Shown: piece after piece, positions 27,458 to 37,207 of the stretch
Layout: each line of letters begins with the position of its first letter
Position numbering within the stretch: the stretch's first letter is position 1
Source of the DNA: Membranihabitans maritimus
Lineage (GTDB): Bacteria > Bacteroidota > Bacteroidia > Chitinophagales > Saprospiraceae
Length of the DNA stretch: 64,000 nt
Assembly (NCBI RefSeq): GCF_021729145.1
Contig: NZ_JAJSLW010000003.1
Location: forward strand, 248,001-312,000
Direction: 5' to 3'
The notes under the pieces: generated by a model
What the model was told of the DNA's origin: nothing
What the model saw: the letters and a program-made list of their open reading frames with translations, nothing else
The model's database searches: none
Translations under genes and position numbers: made by a program

Positions 27458-28714
27458 ATGATTAATAATTACAAAATTTTAACACTTAGTTATCAGGATG
27501 CGACTTTAGACAGGCTTCCTATGTACATGGTTTCTTCTGAAAATTCAGAAGAAGAAAAGGAAAAGTTGACAAAAATAAAGACTCTTCTAGGCGTACAGGA
27601 GCTATTTTATCTAAATACTTGCAACCGCGTTTTGTATTTGGTATATACACCACATAGCACCAATCTTTTGATGAATAAGGTCAAAAAATTGGTTTCTCAT
27701 GCATCTTCAGACAACTCTGATGTCCAAACCCAAATTGTGCCAAAAATTTATCAGGGTGAAAAAGCAGTTCAACACTTGTTTGAAGTAGCTTCCTCCCTGG
27801 ATTCTATGATTGTAGGAGAACGGGAAATTATTCGGCAGGTCAAAGAAGCTTATGAAAAATCCCATCAGTATGGGTTAACGGATGACAATATCAGGATTCT
27901 ATTCCAAAGCTGTATCCAATCGGCCAAGTCCGTTTACAACCAGACAAGAATAGGTGAAAAGGCTGTAAGTGTAGTCGCATTAGCTATGAAAAAGCTCCGT
28001 CGTTTTGGTTTAAATGCAAATGACGAAGTAATTCTAATTGGCGCTGGACAAAGCATTAAAAAGGCATGTCATTTCCTTGCGGAATGGGGCGTAGAAAAAA
28101 TAACGATCTTCAATCGAACGACTTTCAATGCACATCGATTATTGGAAATATGCCCAACTGCTGAAATATTTCCTTTGGAGGAAATGGTTAACCGGGATCT
28201 GGACGCTGATTTTATTATTTCCTGTACAGGTTCCAGCGGTTATGTCCTTACTCCTGAAATCGTCCATTTATCCACGAATGGTAAAGGCCTTCACAAAACC
28301 AAAGGCATTTTGGACCTTGCCGTTCCGGCAGATATTCATCCCGGAGTTCTGGAAAATAGACCTATCAGACTCATTGAGGTTGAATCCCTTCGAGAAGTAG
28401 CAGATAAAAATATTGGCTTCCGACGAAAAGAAATAGATAAAGCAAGGGACATTCTTCAGTTCCAAATCACTGATTTCAAGGAGAAAATTCATCGACGTTT
28501 TATTGAAAAAGCCTTTCTGGACATCCCTTCTCTTATGCACCAGGCTAAAGATAAAGCTATTAACGAAGTTTTTCGCCAAAGAATGGAAGGATTGGATCCC
28601 GAAGCCCGCGAGCTGATTGAAGAAATGATGGAATATATGACTAAAAAATGTATTAGTATTCCCATGAAGACTGCAAGGGAAAAATATTCAGTTATCAGAA
28701 AATCACTATCTTAA
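27458..28714 (+). CDS. hemA: Glutamyl-tRNA reductase
   Basis: The frame allows a GTG at 27452; the ATG at 27458 is preferred, giving 418 residues. The catalytic Cys55 lies in LNTCNRV, followed by SLDSMIVGEREIIRQVKEAY and an NADPH-binding domain (VILIGAGQSIKKACHFL), then a helical dimerisation domain. It reduces glutamyl-tRNA-Glu to glutamate-1-semialdehyde, the first step of C5 tetrapyrrole synthesis. No other heme genes are in the window. Confidence 0.96.
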   Translation: MINNYKILTLSYQDATLDRLPMYMVSSENSEEEKEKLTKIKTLLGVQELFYLNTCNRVLYLVYTPHSTNLLMNKVKKLVSHASSDNSDVQTQIVPKIYQGEKAVQHLFEVASSLDSMIVGEREIIRQVKEAYEKSHQYGLTDDNIRILFQSCIQSAKSVYNQTRIGEKAVSVVALAMKKLRRFGLNANDEVILIGAGQSIKKACHFLAEWGVEKITIFNRTTFNAHRLLEICPTAEIFPLEEMVNRDLDADFIISCTGSSGYVLTPEIVHLSTNGKGLHKTKGILDLAVPADIHPGVLENRPIRLIEVESLREVADKNIGFRRKEIDKARDILQFQITDFKEKIHRRFIEKAFLDIPSLMHQAKDKAINEVFRQRMEGLDPEARELIEEMMEYMTKKCISIPMKTAREKYSVIRKSLS

Positions 28715-28904
28715 ACCTCAAGGGATATCTAAGTTATATGTTTTGGCAGGATTTCGCCGGGTTTTTCTTGAAAGATTTGCTCCGGTGTTTAGACCTACCC
28801 ATTCATTATTATTCCCTTAGTAAATCGCTATAATTAGGTAATTTATTGCGATCCACTTTATCAACAATCGCAATAAATGGAAATCGATAATAATATAACT
28901 TGTC

Positions 28905-30467
28905 ATGTTAGTAAAAACATTTGCAGGCGCACTTGAGGGAGTAGATGCTATCAAGATCATCATTGAAGTCAATGTAGGTGGTATTGTAGTCGGAAAAAAA
29001 ACATCGTATTTTTTGGTTGGATTACCTGATAACGCTGTCAGGGAAGGAAATCAAAGAATCGAATCTGCCATAAAATCTATTGGGAAGTCCATGCCCAGAC
29101 AGAAAGTAGTAATTAATATGGCACCCGCCAATATCCCCAAGGAAGGGAGTGCGTATGATTTACCCATTGCTATCGGGATATTAGCATCCTCCGGACAAAT
29201 TAAATCCGATATTCTCGACCAATACATAATAATGGGTGAACTTGCTCTAGACGGGAATATACGCCCTATTAGAGGGGCATTGTCAATTGCCATCATGGCG
29301 CGAAAATTAAAGTTTAAGGGCCTGATACTTCCCAAACAAAATGCCAGGGAAGCGGCTATCGTTAATGACCTCCAAGTTATCGGAGTACAAAACATCTCCG
29401 AAGTTGCATCCTTTTTTGAGGGAGAGGGTGATTGGCAAGCTACAAAGGTAGACACCCGGGATGAATTCTTTCATCAACACAACCAATACAATTCTGATTT
29501 CAAAGATGTAAAAGGCCAGGAATCCATAAAAAGAGCACTGGAACTAGCAGCAGCCGGAGGACACAATGTCGTCTTAATAGGGCCTCCGGGAGCGGGAAAA
29601 ACAATGCTTGCAAAACGATTGCCTACTATTCTTCCCCCATTATCTCTACACGAAGCATTGGAAACTACCAAAATTCACAGTGTTTCCGGATTACTGGATG
29701 ACGATGCATCATTAATCAAGACAAGACCTTTCCGAGCCCCACATCATACCATTAGTGATGCCGCCCTGGTAGGTGGAGGTTCCAACCCATTACCAGGTGA
29801 AATATCCCTTGCACACAACGGCGTATTATTTCTCGATGAACTTCCTGAATTCAAGCGTACGGTCCTGGAAGTAATGAGGCAACCACTGGAAGAACGAAAG
29901 ATAATAATCTCGCGTGCCAGAATGACTGTAGAGTATCCGTCTTCATTCATTCTCGTAGCTTCCATGAATCCATGTCCATGTGGATTTCTCAACCATCCTG
30001 AAAAAGAATGTGTATGTACTCCTGCCGCAGTCCAGCGCTATCTTAACAAAATCTCCGGGCCACTACTGGATCGTATTGACCTTCATGTGGAAGTAACCCC
30101 TGTTTCATTTGATGAAATGACCATGCAAAACTCAAATGGCAAATCAAGTGTTGAAATCGCAGAAAAAGTAGTAAAGGCAAGGTTATTTCAAAAGCACCGG
30201 TATGAAAAAATGGAGATAAATATTAAAAGCAATGCGGAAATGCCCGCTCGGATCGTTAAAAAAGTATGTAAAATAAATCCGTCTGGAATTACGTTACTAC
30301 GAGCAGCTATGGAAAAACTGAAGCTATCAGCAAGAGCGTATGACCGGATTCTTAAAGTAGCCAGGACAGCTGCTGATTTGGAGGAAAAAGAAGAAATAGA
30401 AATAGGACATCTGGCTGAGGCCATTCAGTACAGAAGTCTGGATAAAGAAAGTTGGGGGAATTCATAA
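28905..30467 (+). CDS. comM: YifB/ComM-family AAA+ protein (Mg-chelatase-like)
   Basis: A 520-residue protein. An N-terminal Lon-like S5 domain (…GLPDNAVREGNQRIESAIKS…) is followed by an AAA+ domain with Walker A GPPGAGKTML, Walker B VLFLDELPEF, and the MNPCPCGF segment with Cys residues typical of this family. ComM homologues are hexameric helicases that promote branch migration in natural transformation. Here it is followed, one base after its stop, by a thioredoxin-like gene. Confidence 0.93.
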   Translation: MLVKTFAGALEGVDAIKIIIEVNVGGIVVGKKTSYFLVGLPDNAVREGNQRIESAIKSIGKSMPRQKVVINMAPANIPKEGSAYDLPIAIGILASSGQIKSDILDQYIIMGELALDGNIRPIRGALSIAIMARKLKFKGLILPKQNAREAAIVNDLQVIGVQNISEVASFFEGEGDWQATKVDTRDEFFHQHNQYNSDFKDVKGQESIKRALELAAAGGHNVVLIGPPGAGKTMLAKRLPTILPPLSLHEALETTKIHSVSGLLDDDASLIKTRPFRAPHHTISDAALVGGGSNPLPGEISLAHNGVLFLDELPEFKRTVLEVMRQPLEERKIIISRARMTVEYPSSFILVASMNPCPCGFLNHPEKECVCTPAAVQRYLNKISGPLLDRIDLHVEVTPVSFDEMTMQNSNGKSSVEIAEKVVKARLFQKHRYEKMEINIKSNAEMPARIVKKVCKINPSGITLLRAAMEKLKLSARAYDRILKVARTAADLEEKEEIEIGHLAEAIQYRSLDKESWGNS

Positions 30468-30468
30468 A

Positions 30469-30978
30469 ATGGAAGTAAGGTATTTAATAGGATTGCTCAT
30501 TACGATTGCATTTATCCTTTTCGCCAAATATTGGTCGGAAAGCAAAAATCTTATTGTCGGTGATAAAGCACCTGATTTTTCATACACGGATATGATCGGC
30601 AAGTCACATAGCTTATCTGATTACTCCGGGAAATACACCCTGATTGACTTTTGGGGAAGTTGGTGTCAACCATGTAGAAAATCCAATGGTAAATTGGTAA
30701 AACTTATCAATCAAGTTGATACATCCCAAATTCAAATAATATCAATTGGTATCGAAGAGAACCAGGACCAGTGGAAAGAAGCAATCCGAAAAGATTCACT
30801 TTTTTGGCCCCAACATACTTCTTCATTTGAGATGTTTCAAGCAGATTTGGCAAAGGAGTATCACGTCCATGAAACCCCGACCTATTTTCTATTGGACAGG
30901 GACAGAAAAATTATTGCACGGTCCGGTGCACTTCAGGAAATTAGTGAAATCCTGTCTCGCAAAGACCTTTTAAACTGA
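30469..30978 (+). CDS. Membrane-anchored TlpA/ResA-like thioredoxin
   Basis: A 169-residue protein with an N-terminal membrane anchor (residues ~5-20) and a thioredoxin fold. The active site is W65-C66-Q-P-C69, with the GDKAPDFSYTD N-terminus of the TlpA/AhpC-like group and a cis-Pro region HETPTYFL. It probably acts as a periplasmic thiol-disulfide reductant. Its ATG is one base after the comM stop, so it is very likely co-transcribed with it. Confidence 0.88.
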   Translation: MEVRYLIGLLITIAFILFAKYWSESKNLIVGDKAPDFSYTDMIGKSHSLSDYSGKYTLIDFWGSWCQPCRKSNGKLVKLINQVDTSQIQIISIGIEENQDQWKEAIRKDSLFWPQHTSSFEMFQADLAKEYHVHETPTYFLLDRDRKIIARSGALQEISEILSRKDLLN

Positions 30979-31007
30979 CAATTTGACGTAATTCCTGTAA
31001 TGGCAAG

Positions 31008-31014
31008 TAGTTTG
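31008..31014 (+). promoter_or_regulatory. Possible promoter of grpE-dnaJ-gldH
   Basis: TAGTTTG followed by C is one base short of TAnnTTTG; a TTTG at 30982-30985 lies 22 nt upstream. No HrcA (CIRCE) inverted repeat is seen before grpE. Confidence 0.3.
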
Positions 31015-31043
31015 CGCTTATTATTTTCAAAAATATATACGGT

Positions 31044-31619
31044 ATGAATGAGAAGATAGAAGATACTCAGGACAAATCCGCTATGGAAACCGGAGAAACC
31101 AAACAGTCTGTTGAACAGGAAGATGTTCAAGATGAAAAAATATCAAATAAAGAGAATGTTGAAGAAAATCCTTTGGAAATTCTTCAACAAGAATATCAGG
31201 AATTGAAAAATAAATACCTCCGGCTATATGCTGAATTTGACAATTTCAAGAAAAGATCTATAAAAGAAAAGATGGAAATGTCAAAAATGGCAGGACAGGA
31301 AGTCATTAAAGCACTGTTGCCGGTAATTGATGACTTTGACAGGGCAAAGAAAATAGCAGATGAAGAAGACAATGACGAATACTTCAGTGAGGGGGTAAAA
31401 TTAGTATATCAAAAATTAAAAAGTGTACTGCGTCAACAGGGATTAAAAGAAATGGATCAGGAAAACCCAGAATTTAATCCGGAATTGCACGAAGCAATTA
31501 CAGAAATTCCAGTAGACGATGAATCCAAAAAAGGAAAAATAGTTGATTATATAGAAAAAGGATACTATCTGAATGATAAAATTATAAGACACGCAAAGGT
31601 AGTAACCGGCAAAAAATAA
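31044..31619 (+). CDS. grpE: Nucleotide exchange factor GrpE
   Basis: A 191-residue protein with a long charged N-terminal coiled coil, LYAEFDNFKKRSIKE, the VIDDFDRA segment, and a C-terminal beta domain (ITEIPVDDESKKGKIVDYIEKGYYLNDKIIRHAKV written in parts: IVDYIEKGYYLND, RHAKVVTG). It releases ADP from DnaK. It lies three bases upstream of dnaJ; dnaK is not nearby. Confidence 0.95.
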   Translation: MNEKIEDTQDKSAMETGETKQSVEQEDVQDEKISNKENVEENPLEILQQEYQELKNKYLRLYAEFDNFKKRSIKEKMEMSKMAGQEVIKALLPVIDDFDRAKKIADEEDNDEYFSEGVKLVYQKLKSVLRQQGLKEMDQENPEFNPELHEAITEIPVDDESKKGKIVDYIEKGYYLNDKIIRHAKVVTGKK

Positions 31620-31622
31620 AAT

Positions 31623-32783
31623 ATGGGCAAAAGAGATTATTACGAGGTATTAGGTGTCTCGAAAAGCGCCGATGGATCAGAGATAAAAAAAGCCTATCGA
31701 AAAATCGCAATGAAGTATCACCCCGATAAAAATCCGGGAAATACTGAAGCAGAAGATAAATTCAAAGAAGCAGCAGAGGCTTATGAAGTACTCAGTGACT
31801 CCGATAAAAAAGCAAAATATGACCGATTCGGTCACGCCGGGGTCAATGGTCAAGGCGGATTCGGTGCAAGTGGAGGTATGACAATGGATGATATTTTCGA
31901 CCAATTTGGAGACATTTTTGGAGGCGGTAGTCCATTCGGAAGTTTCTTTGGAGGAGCACAGGGAGGAAAGCGAACACGGGGAACCAGAGGTTCGAATCTC
32001 AGGATAAAAGTAGCACTTACCCTGGAAGAAATTGCTTCGGGGGTAACCAAGAAAATAAAAGTTAAAAAACAGGTGCAATGTTCTACCTGTAAAGGTTCTG
32101 GTGCAAAAAATGCTGGCGCTGTAAAAACTTGTGGTACTTGTGGAGGGAATGGAGTTGTTCGCCAGGTGAGAAGCACTTTTCTGGGACAAATGCAAACAAC
32201 TACTACCTGCCCTAATTGCCAGGGAACAGGAGAAATCGTTACGGATAAATGTAATACCTGTCGCGGAAGCGGAAGTGTATATGGAGATGAAACAGTAGAA
32301 ATAGAAATTCCGGCAGGAGTAGAAGAAGGTATGCAACTCTCTCTTCGAGGAAAAGGAAATGCCGGATCCAATGGAGGTCCTGCAGGTGATCTGTTAGTGC
32401 TTATTGAAGAAAAATCCCATTCGGTATTGACAAGGGATGGGAATCAAATAATTTATGAACTCTACCTAAACTTTGCCGATGCCGCCCTGGGTACAAGTGT
32501 CGAAGTCCCCACCTTATCCAGCAAGGTTAAAATAAAAGTCCCCGAGGGGACACAATCCGGAAAAATTTTCCGTTTAAAAGGTAAAGGTCTTCCCACGGTT
32601 CAAGGGTATGGTACCGGAGACCAATTAATACATGTAAATGTATGGACCCCGAAAAATTTGAGTTCAGAAGAAAAAGAACTGTTGAAAAAAATGAGAGAAA
32701 TGGACAATTTTCACCCTACACCCGGGAAGCACGACAAAGGCTTTTTCGATAAAATGAAAGATTATTTTAGTGGTAAATCATAA
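31623..32783 (+). CDS. dnaJ: Chaperone DnaJ
   Basis: A 386-residue type I J-protein: J domain with HPD (KYHPDKNPG), a Gly/Phe-rich stretch (~residues 75-120), four CxxCxGxG zinc motifs ([32 protein letters not shown]) and two C-terminal substrate-binding beta domains. It delivers unfolded proteins to DnaK. Its last 14 bases overlap the start of gldH. Confidence 0.98.
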   Translation: MGKRDYYEVLGVSKSADGSEIKKAYRKIAMKYHPDKNPGNTEAEDKFKEAAEAYEVLSDSDKKAKYDRFGHAGVNGQGGFGASGGMTMDDIFDQFGDIFGGGSPFGSFFGGAQGGKRTRGTRGSNLRIKVALTLEEIASGVTKKIKVKKQVQCSTCKGSGAKNAGAVKTCGTCGGNGVVRQVRSTFLGQMQTTTTCPNCQGTGEIVTDKCNTCRGSGSVYGDETVEIEIPAGVEEGMQLSLRGKGNAGSNGGPAGDLLVLIEEKSHSVLTRDGNQIIYELYLNFADAALGTSVEVPTLSSKVKIKVPEGTQSGKIFRLKGKGLPTVQGYGTGDQLIHVNVWTPKNLSSEEKELLKKMREMDNFHPTPGKHDKGFFDKMKDYFSGKS

Positions 32784-33261
32784 TTCCCTTTGGTTGGGAT
32801 TCTTTTCAATTCTTCTTCTGGCTATATTTTCCTGTGAAAATAATAATATTGTACTTGAAGAAGAGATTCAATTTAACTCAGGCAGCTGGCCGGTTGGAGA
32901 AGTACTTAATGCCTATTGGGAAATTGAGGATCTCGAGGCTGTATACAGGTGGTCTATATCAGTCGACCACTCCGATCAATTCAAATATCAAAATCTATAC
33001 CTCCTGGTCAAATCCCAAATGCCGGGCAATAAAAGCCAGGAAAAAGAGATTTCGTTGCAATTGGCCAATCCTAATACCGGAGTATGGCTCGGAAAAGGCT
33101 CAGCCAGTAATATAATCCAAAAGATCGTAATTCAGGACAGTATAAAATTTGAAAATACCGGCGAATACCAATTCAATATCGAACAGTATTCCCGGGATTC
33201 AACACTTCAGGGAATCAATTCAATTTCGATTCTATTGGAACGACTTCCCTCAAAAAAATAA
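32770..33261 (+). CDS. gldH: Gliding motility lipoprotein GldH
   Basis: A 163-residue lipoprotein starting at a GTG inside the end of dnaJ (14-bp overlap). The lipobox ends at Cys22 (LAIFSC). The pattern [48 protein letters not shown] and [13 protein letters not shown] matches GldH along its length. GldH is needed for gliding and for stable T9SS function in Bacteroidota, which fits the T9SS substrates at 13 kb and 36 kb. The GTG start is the best available; the only other candidate is a TTG at 32794 that shortens the signal. Confidence 0.88.
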   Translation: MVNHNSLWLGFFSILLLAIFSCENNNIVLEEEIQFNSGSWPVGEVLNAYWEIEDLEAVYRWSISVDHSDQFKYQNLYLLVKSQMPGNKSQEKEISLQLANPNTGVWLGKGSASNIIQKIVIQDSIKFENTGEYQFNIEQYSRDSTLQGINSISILLERLPSKK

Positions 33262-33262
33262 A

Positions 33263-33296
33263 GGGTAAATGTGAAAAATCAACATTTTACCCTTTT
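33263..33296 (+). terminator. Terminator after gldH
   Basis: GGGTAAATGT (33263-33272) pairs with ACATTTTACCC (33282-33292) with a one-base bulge, followed by TTTT. It lies just past the gldH stop. Confidence 0.65.
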
Positions 33297-33518
33297 AAAA
33301 CTACCAGCTATATTTTATACGCACAAACGATTTGTACGTCACATAAATCATCTCAATACTACCAAAAATAACACTTTATTAATACTTTTCCTAATTTTTT
33401 CATAAAACACCGGACATCTCTATTCATTGCTTCCAAGATTGAAAGGGGTTTATTCATCCGGTAATTAATAAATACTATAAGAATTTTCTAGGCCACGAAT
33501 AAACCATTGCACATAAAC

Positions 33519-34079
33519 TTAGAACCGCCACCCTATGCCCAATCCACCAAACAGGGGGAATGTGTCCCCTTTATTCGTCACCCCGAACTGTCCCTGAATA
33601 ATCTCAAATACAGGAGTCCAGGCAATAGAGAAAAACCAACGGCCGCTCTTCGTATAATGACGGTAACCAAGTCGCGGAATAATGAAATGGGAATACATAT
33701 GACAGCCCGGATGCTCGGGAATACAGCGCGTAATGTCAAAATAATAGATATAGGTATAGCTTATACCCGCTTCCAATTGGTTCCGGCCTTTTCCCCACAA
33801 TATACCCGGTTCTATATGCGCGCTAACCATACTATAATCGGTCAGATCCCGCAGGGCCTTCAGCTGTCCCAGGTAACCTCCCCCGATTTTCACCCAGCCC
33901 TGTACACTCCCTTTGCCCAATAAATGTCGGCCGTAATTCAGGGAGTACGCACCCCCTGTGCCAAGCAATTCCCCGTAGACCTCATTGGACCGGGTATGGA
34001 TAGATATATTTTCCTGGGCAGTAACCGGACGTACAACGAAAAGAAAGAGTAATAATATCGGGATGTAAATTAATCTCAT
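33519..34079 (-). CDS. Small exported beta-barrel-like protein
   Basis: The open frame extends to 34211 but the ATG at 34079 begins a clear signal peptide (MRLIYIPILLLFLF…TAQ), giving 186 residues. The mature part has alternating amphipathic strands (ISYTYIYYFDI, HFIIPRLGYRHY, WFFSIAWTPVF) and ends GLGIGWRF with a terminal Phe, as outer-membrane barrels do. Last gene of the metzincin-lipoprotein operon. No family recognised. Confidence 0.65.
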   Translation of the reverse strand: MRLIYIPILLLFLFVVRPVTAQENISIHTRSNEVYGELLGTGGAYSLNYGRHLLGKGSVQGWVKIGGGYLGQLKALRDLTDYSMVSAHIEPGILWGKGRNQLEAGISYTYIYYFDITRCIPEHPGCHMYSHFIIPRLGYRHYTKSGRWFFSIAWTPVFEIIQGQFGVTNKGDTFPLFGGLGIGWRF

Positions 34080-34120
34080 GGTGTAAACATTGGGTCTTTG
34101 TTTTTTATTAGAATATATTT

Positions 34121-34681
34121 CTATGGATAATCGATTACCTCGGCACGAAAAATCCCGTCCGTAAATACCACCGTATCCGGCATCCACGGTGCCATAGCCG
34201 TATCTTTCCATCCAAAGTCCCGAACATAGGTCGCATGGAACCGCCCCTGCAATTCCCGACTCTCTTCGTCCCAGTCCGTGACTATAAAATAATTGTCCGC
34301 TTCTCCATATACTATAAATTTATCCAGTAAAACATCCCCCAGAGAAGTATAGAAACTGCTACTAACCTGGGTAAAATCATCCCTCTCCACTGAGTCCCTG
34401 GCCTCTACCCTCATAGTGTCACCAATGCGGTCAGGGTCAATTTTCCCAAAATTTATACTCGTTTCATTAAACTCGATATCCCAGTCAATATGTAAATCCA
34501 AAAACAATTCTGTCGAATAATAAGTTTTGTGCTCTAATCCAAGGATATTACCATCCCACTCCGTACCATTGAGTAAGGCATCCACTTCCCCATACTTCGG
34601 TCCTTCCAGTGGTAGCGAAGCCTTTTCACAGGATAAAACCATTAATCCACTCAAAATTAATATAACATAGAAAGCTTTCAT
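34121..34681 (-). CDS. Lipoprotein B, paralogue of the adjacent lipoprotein
   Basis: A 186-residue lipoprotein with lipobox Cys18 (MVLSCEKASLP). The mature part has an LLNGTEWDG segment reminiscent of small Bacteroidota lipoproteins of the DUF6252/DUF5025 kind (recalled, not verified). It shares CEKASLP, a K/RIGDT-type motif, an NYFIVTDWDEES strand and a DTVxxTxGxF strand with the neighbour at 34733-35311, showing a tandem duplication. Function unknown; its place behind a secreted protease makes an inhibitor or surface partner conceivable. Confidence 0.65.
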   Translation of the reverse strand: MKAFYVILILSGLMVLSCEKASLPLEGPKYGEVDALLNGTEWDGNILGLEHKTYYSTELFLDLHIDWDIEFNETSINFGKIDPDRIGDTMRVEARDSVERDDFTQVSSSFYTSLGDVLLDKFIVYGEADNYFIVTDWDEESRELQGRFHATYVRDFGWKDTAMAPWMPDTVVFTDGIFRAEVIDYP

Positions 34682-34732
34682 TGTTTGAAGATCAAATTTT
34701 GTATTTGTTACTGGTCCATTTATTTACGATCA

Positions 34733-35311
34733 TTATTCTTTCAGTTCAAGAGTAGTAGTAAATTTCCCGTTAGTATACCGTACCGTATCTTCCATCCATT
34801 CCGTTTCATGTTTTTCTTCCGCAAATACATAACTTGCCTGAAACTTTCCACTGACCGTAAAATTTTCTGCATTCCATTCCGTAATAATCAAATAATGATC
34901 TTCTCCAGTCTGAAGCTTATATCGATCCCCCAGAACATCCCCTCCAATCAATGTATGATACGCATTTCCAACACACTGAAAATCTTCCTCCGGCAAAAAT
35001 ATATCCGTATCAGAAAGACAAAGTGTATCACCAATTTGATCATTCAGATCAATCCCTAGGAAATTCATTTCTTCTTGCCTTCTTTCAATACTGTCGTTGG
35101 GTCTTTCCCTAATTATGAAAATATTGCAGTCTTGCTTACCATTATATTTGATCACAGTGCCATTTATCCTAATATTTTCTTGCAGAAAATCACCATTCCT
35201 CAAAACCGAAACAGTCCCTCTGTTTGGGAAAGTGTCTCTGGGAAGAGAAGCCTTTTCACAACAAAACGACATCAGCATCCCTAAAACCATTATGCCACGA
35301 AATCCTCTCAT
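34733..35311 (-). CDS. Lipoprotein A, paralogue of the adjacent lipoprotein
   Basis: The ATG at 35311 (not 35353) is chosen because it overlaps the upstream protease stop codon as ATGA and directly starts the lipoprotein signal (…LMSFCCEKASLP), giving 192 residues. The mature part repeats the features of lipoprotein B: QIGDTLCLSD, HYLIITEWNAENF and DTVRYTNGKF. The 4-base overlap points to translational coupling with the protease, so its expression may follow that gene's reading-frame state. Function unknown. Confidence 0.65.
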   Translation of the reverse strand: MRGFRGIMVLGMLMSFCCEKASLPRDTFPNRGTVSVLRNGDFLQENIRINGTVIKYNGKQDCNIFIIRERPNDSIERRQEEMNFLGIDLNDQIGDTLCLSDTDIFLPEEDFQCVGNAYHTLIGGDVLGDRYKLQTGEDHYLIITEWNAENFTVSGKFQASYVFAEEKHETEWMEDTVRYTNGKFTTTLELKE

Positions 35312-37116
35312 TGTGTAAGGATAAATTTTTGCATTAGTTCCCTGTCCTTCCATACCGTACGAAGGAAATATAGTCCTGGAGTCAAGCTACCGAGATCTAG
35401 GGGTATATTACTGATTCCCTGTCCGATATTTTGTACAGGAAATGACTTTACCCTCTGCCCCAGTTGATTGACCAGATTGATTTGCACTTTTCCCTCTTGT
35501 GGTAAGGTAATAGAAGTATTAACTGTGGACGCAGATGTGGGATTAGGATATACGCGTACTGCAAATCCTTCCGACCCGTCCCGATTCTTGACATCCTCCG
35601 TATATTCCACACGCGCTCCCTCCGATACATCATTAGCAACGGGTAATGGCGAGGCATCCCGGTTTTCCACTACATGAAAATCGGTATCGTCCTGTCCGTC
35701 AGAACAATCCGCCCTCAGGCGAATGTACAGATCCTGGTCCATGGGTAATTCATCCATTTGGCATCCTACCGGTACATCCATCAGCCAGGGATCGTACTGG
35801 AAGCCGTCCGTGCTGTACTCCCATAGATAATCCACCGTTCCACTACATCCTTCTTCATCAAAACACCAAGTGTACAGGGTATTATTATATCCATAGGTAG
35901 GACCCGTAATTTCCACGCTAAAGGGTGGCGGGGGATCACCTTTGAGGTTTCCAACGGCGCATCGGTTGTTATTGATCCGTCTTGCATTATCCCGGACGTT
36001 CTCAACACCGGTATCTTCACCATCAAATTCCACATCGGGGTTCGAAAAGTAATTAATCGGGCCCGGAAGATCAATAATAGATCTCATCACTGTCCAATGA
36101 TCATCTTTGAAAATAAAGCCGGTCTCAAAATGATGTGCATGGGCATAATCCGGATGATTGTCACAGGCTTGACCGGGAAGATGTAAACATATATCAAGAT
36201 CTCCACCCCCTTCGTGCCGCGCCTCGTACAGATGCCCCACTTCATGGACAAAAACCCAATCTGTGGAAGCTGCATGTTCATTTACTACTGCGTAGGCATT
36301 AGGAGGACCAAATCCCTCTGCTCTCCCAATTACTCCAGCATCATAACGATCAGATATCATTACCACTAAATCCGCATAATAATCATCCCGTAAACTTGAT
36401 GCTTGACTCTCAAGCATACTAACTGCAGTAACAATACTAGAAGGTTCAGAAAATCCATCCAATTCTTCCACGCCGACCAATTGTAGATGAATATTTAAAT
36501 CCGAATTATCAAAAGCATCGTCCAACTGAGAAATACACGTGTTGGCCAACTGTTCTATTCCATTAATCCCACCTCTCGCCGTTACCGCATCCGGAGATGC
36601 CACAACCAAAATACGAGGATATCCACAACTTCGCACCTCAATCCGGGGCTGTTCTCGGACGGTTTCTTTTCCTTCACTCTCACCGGTACTTCCACAAACC
36701 TGTCCTGCTACGGCAGACCTATTTGACTCCATCAACAGGCTCAGCCCCTGTTGGAGGGCGTACAATTCAAATGGCCGGTCGTCCACCCGGATCATACCAT
36801 ATACTTCCCCTTTGTCGGCCTGCAGGTATACTGATCCCCCATGCTCCCCGATAATCTCACCGTTCCAGAGATAATCCTCCAAAGACCGGGCTTCGATCTT
36901 TTTTGCCCGGGCTCGTACTACGCCCTCCACACCGGGTATGCGAAAAGATACCACCTGGTCCTCCTGATGCCCGGCGAGGTCGCTGGTATTTACCAGGATC
37001 ACATCTTTGTAAACATCCCGGTTCTTAAATTGCATAAATCGCTGGTTTTCGGATAAATTCAGCCTTGACTCTGCTGCAGGTACAGGCTCCAGGAATCCGG
37101 TTTTCTGTGCGTTCAT
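35308..37116 (-). CDS. T9SS-secreted metzincin-like protease, signal peptide out of frame
   Basis: From the ATG at 37116 there are 602 residues: a propeptide-like region, a metalloprotease domain with HEVGHLYEARH (291-301; HExxHxxxxxH spacing, with the usual Gly replaced by Glu298), a possible Met-turn in HWTVMRS, and a T9SS type A sorting domain starting at VYPNPTSAS and ending KFILTQ. That ATG is really the end of a signal peptide (…FSLS-MNAQ). The signal continues in frame upstream (KWICAALFIFGF) but has no ATG, GTG or TTG before a TAA. An ATG at 37228 is in another frame, and a 7-bp tandem repeat lies between (see repeat entry). So the gene is either phase-variable and OFF here, or uses a rare start such as CTG. 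Confidence 0.75.
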   Translation of the reverse strand: MNAQKTGFLEPVPAAESRLNLSENQRFMQFKNRDVYKDVILVNTSDLAGHQEDQVVSFRIPGVEGVVRARAKKIEARSLEDYLWNGEIIGEHGGSVYLQADKGEVYGMIRVDDRPFELYALQQGLSLLMESNRSAVAGQVCGSTGESEGKETVREQPRIEVRSCGYPRILVVASPDAVTARGGINGIEQLANTCISQLDDAFDNSDLNIHLQLVGVEELDGFSEPSSIVTAVSMLESQASSLRDDYYADLVVMISDRYDAGVIGRAEGFGPPNAYAVVNEHAASTDWVFVHEVGHLYEARHEGGGDLDICLHLPGQACDNHPDYAHAHHFETGFIFKDDHWTVMRSIIDLPGPINYFSNPDVEFDGEDTGVENVRDNARRINNNRCAVGNLKGDPPPPFSVEITGPTYGYNNTLYTWCFDEEGCSGTVDYLWEYSTDGFQYDPWLMDVPVGCQMDELPMDQDLYIRLRADCSDGQDDTDFHVVENRDASPLPVANDVSEGARVEYTEDVKNRDGSEGFAVRVYPNPTSASTVNTSITLPQEGKVQINLVNQLGQRVKSFPVQNIGQGISNIPLDLGSLTPGLYFLRTVWKDRELMQKFILTQ

Positions 37117-37182
37117 AGACAGTGAAAAGCCGAAGATAAAAAGAGCGGCACATATCCACTTACAAAATAAACGATTCAGATA

Positions 37183-37207
37183 TCTTCGGTCTTCGGTCTT
37201 CGGTCTT
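37183..37207. repeat. Heptanucleotide tandem repeat in the protease leader (3.6 copies)
   Basis: TCTTCGG is repeated three times at 37183-37203 and followed by TCTT. It lies inside the reading frame between the ATG at 37228 (minus strand) and the signal peptide of the metzincin. The distance from that ATG to the codon at 37116 is 112 nt, which is 1 modulo 3. Losing one unit (105) or gaining two (126) restores one continuous frame. Confidence 0.8.

Noticed and set aside
31991-32010. GGTTCGAATC, similar to a tRNA T-arm
   Set aside because: It is within the dnaJ coding sequence and no cloverleaf can be folded around it.
31677-32371. Long minus-strand ORFs opposite dnaJ (219 and 173 codons)
   Set aside because: They result from the Gly/Cys-rich dnaJ sequence read backwards and have no family features.
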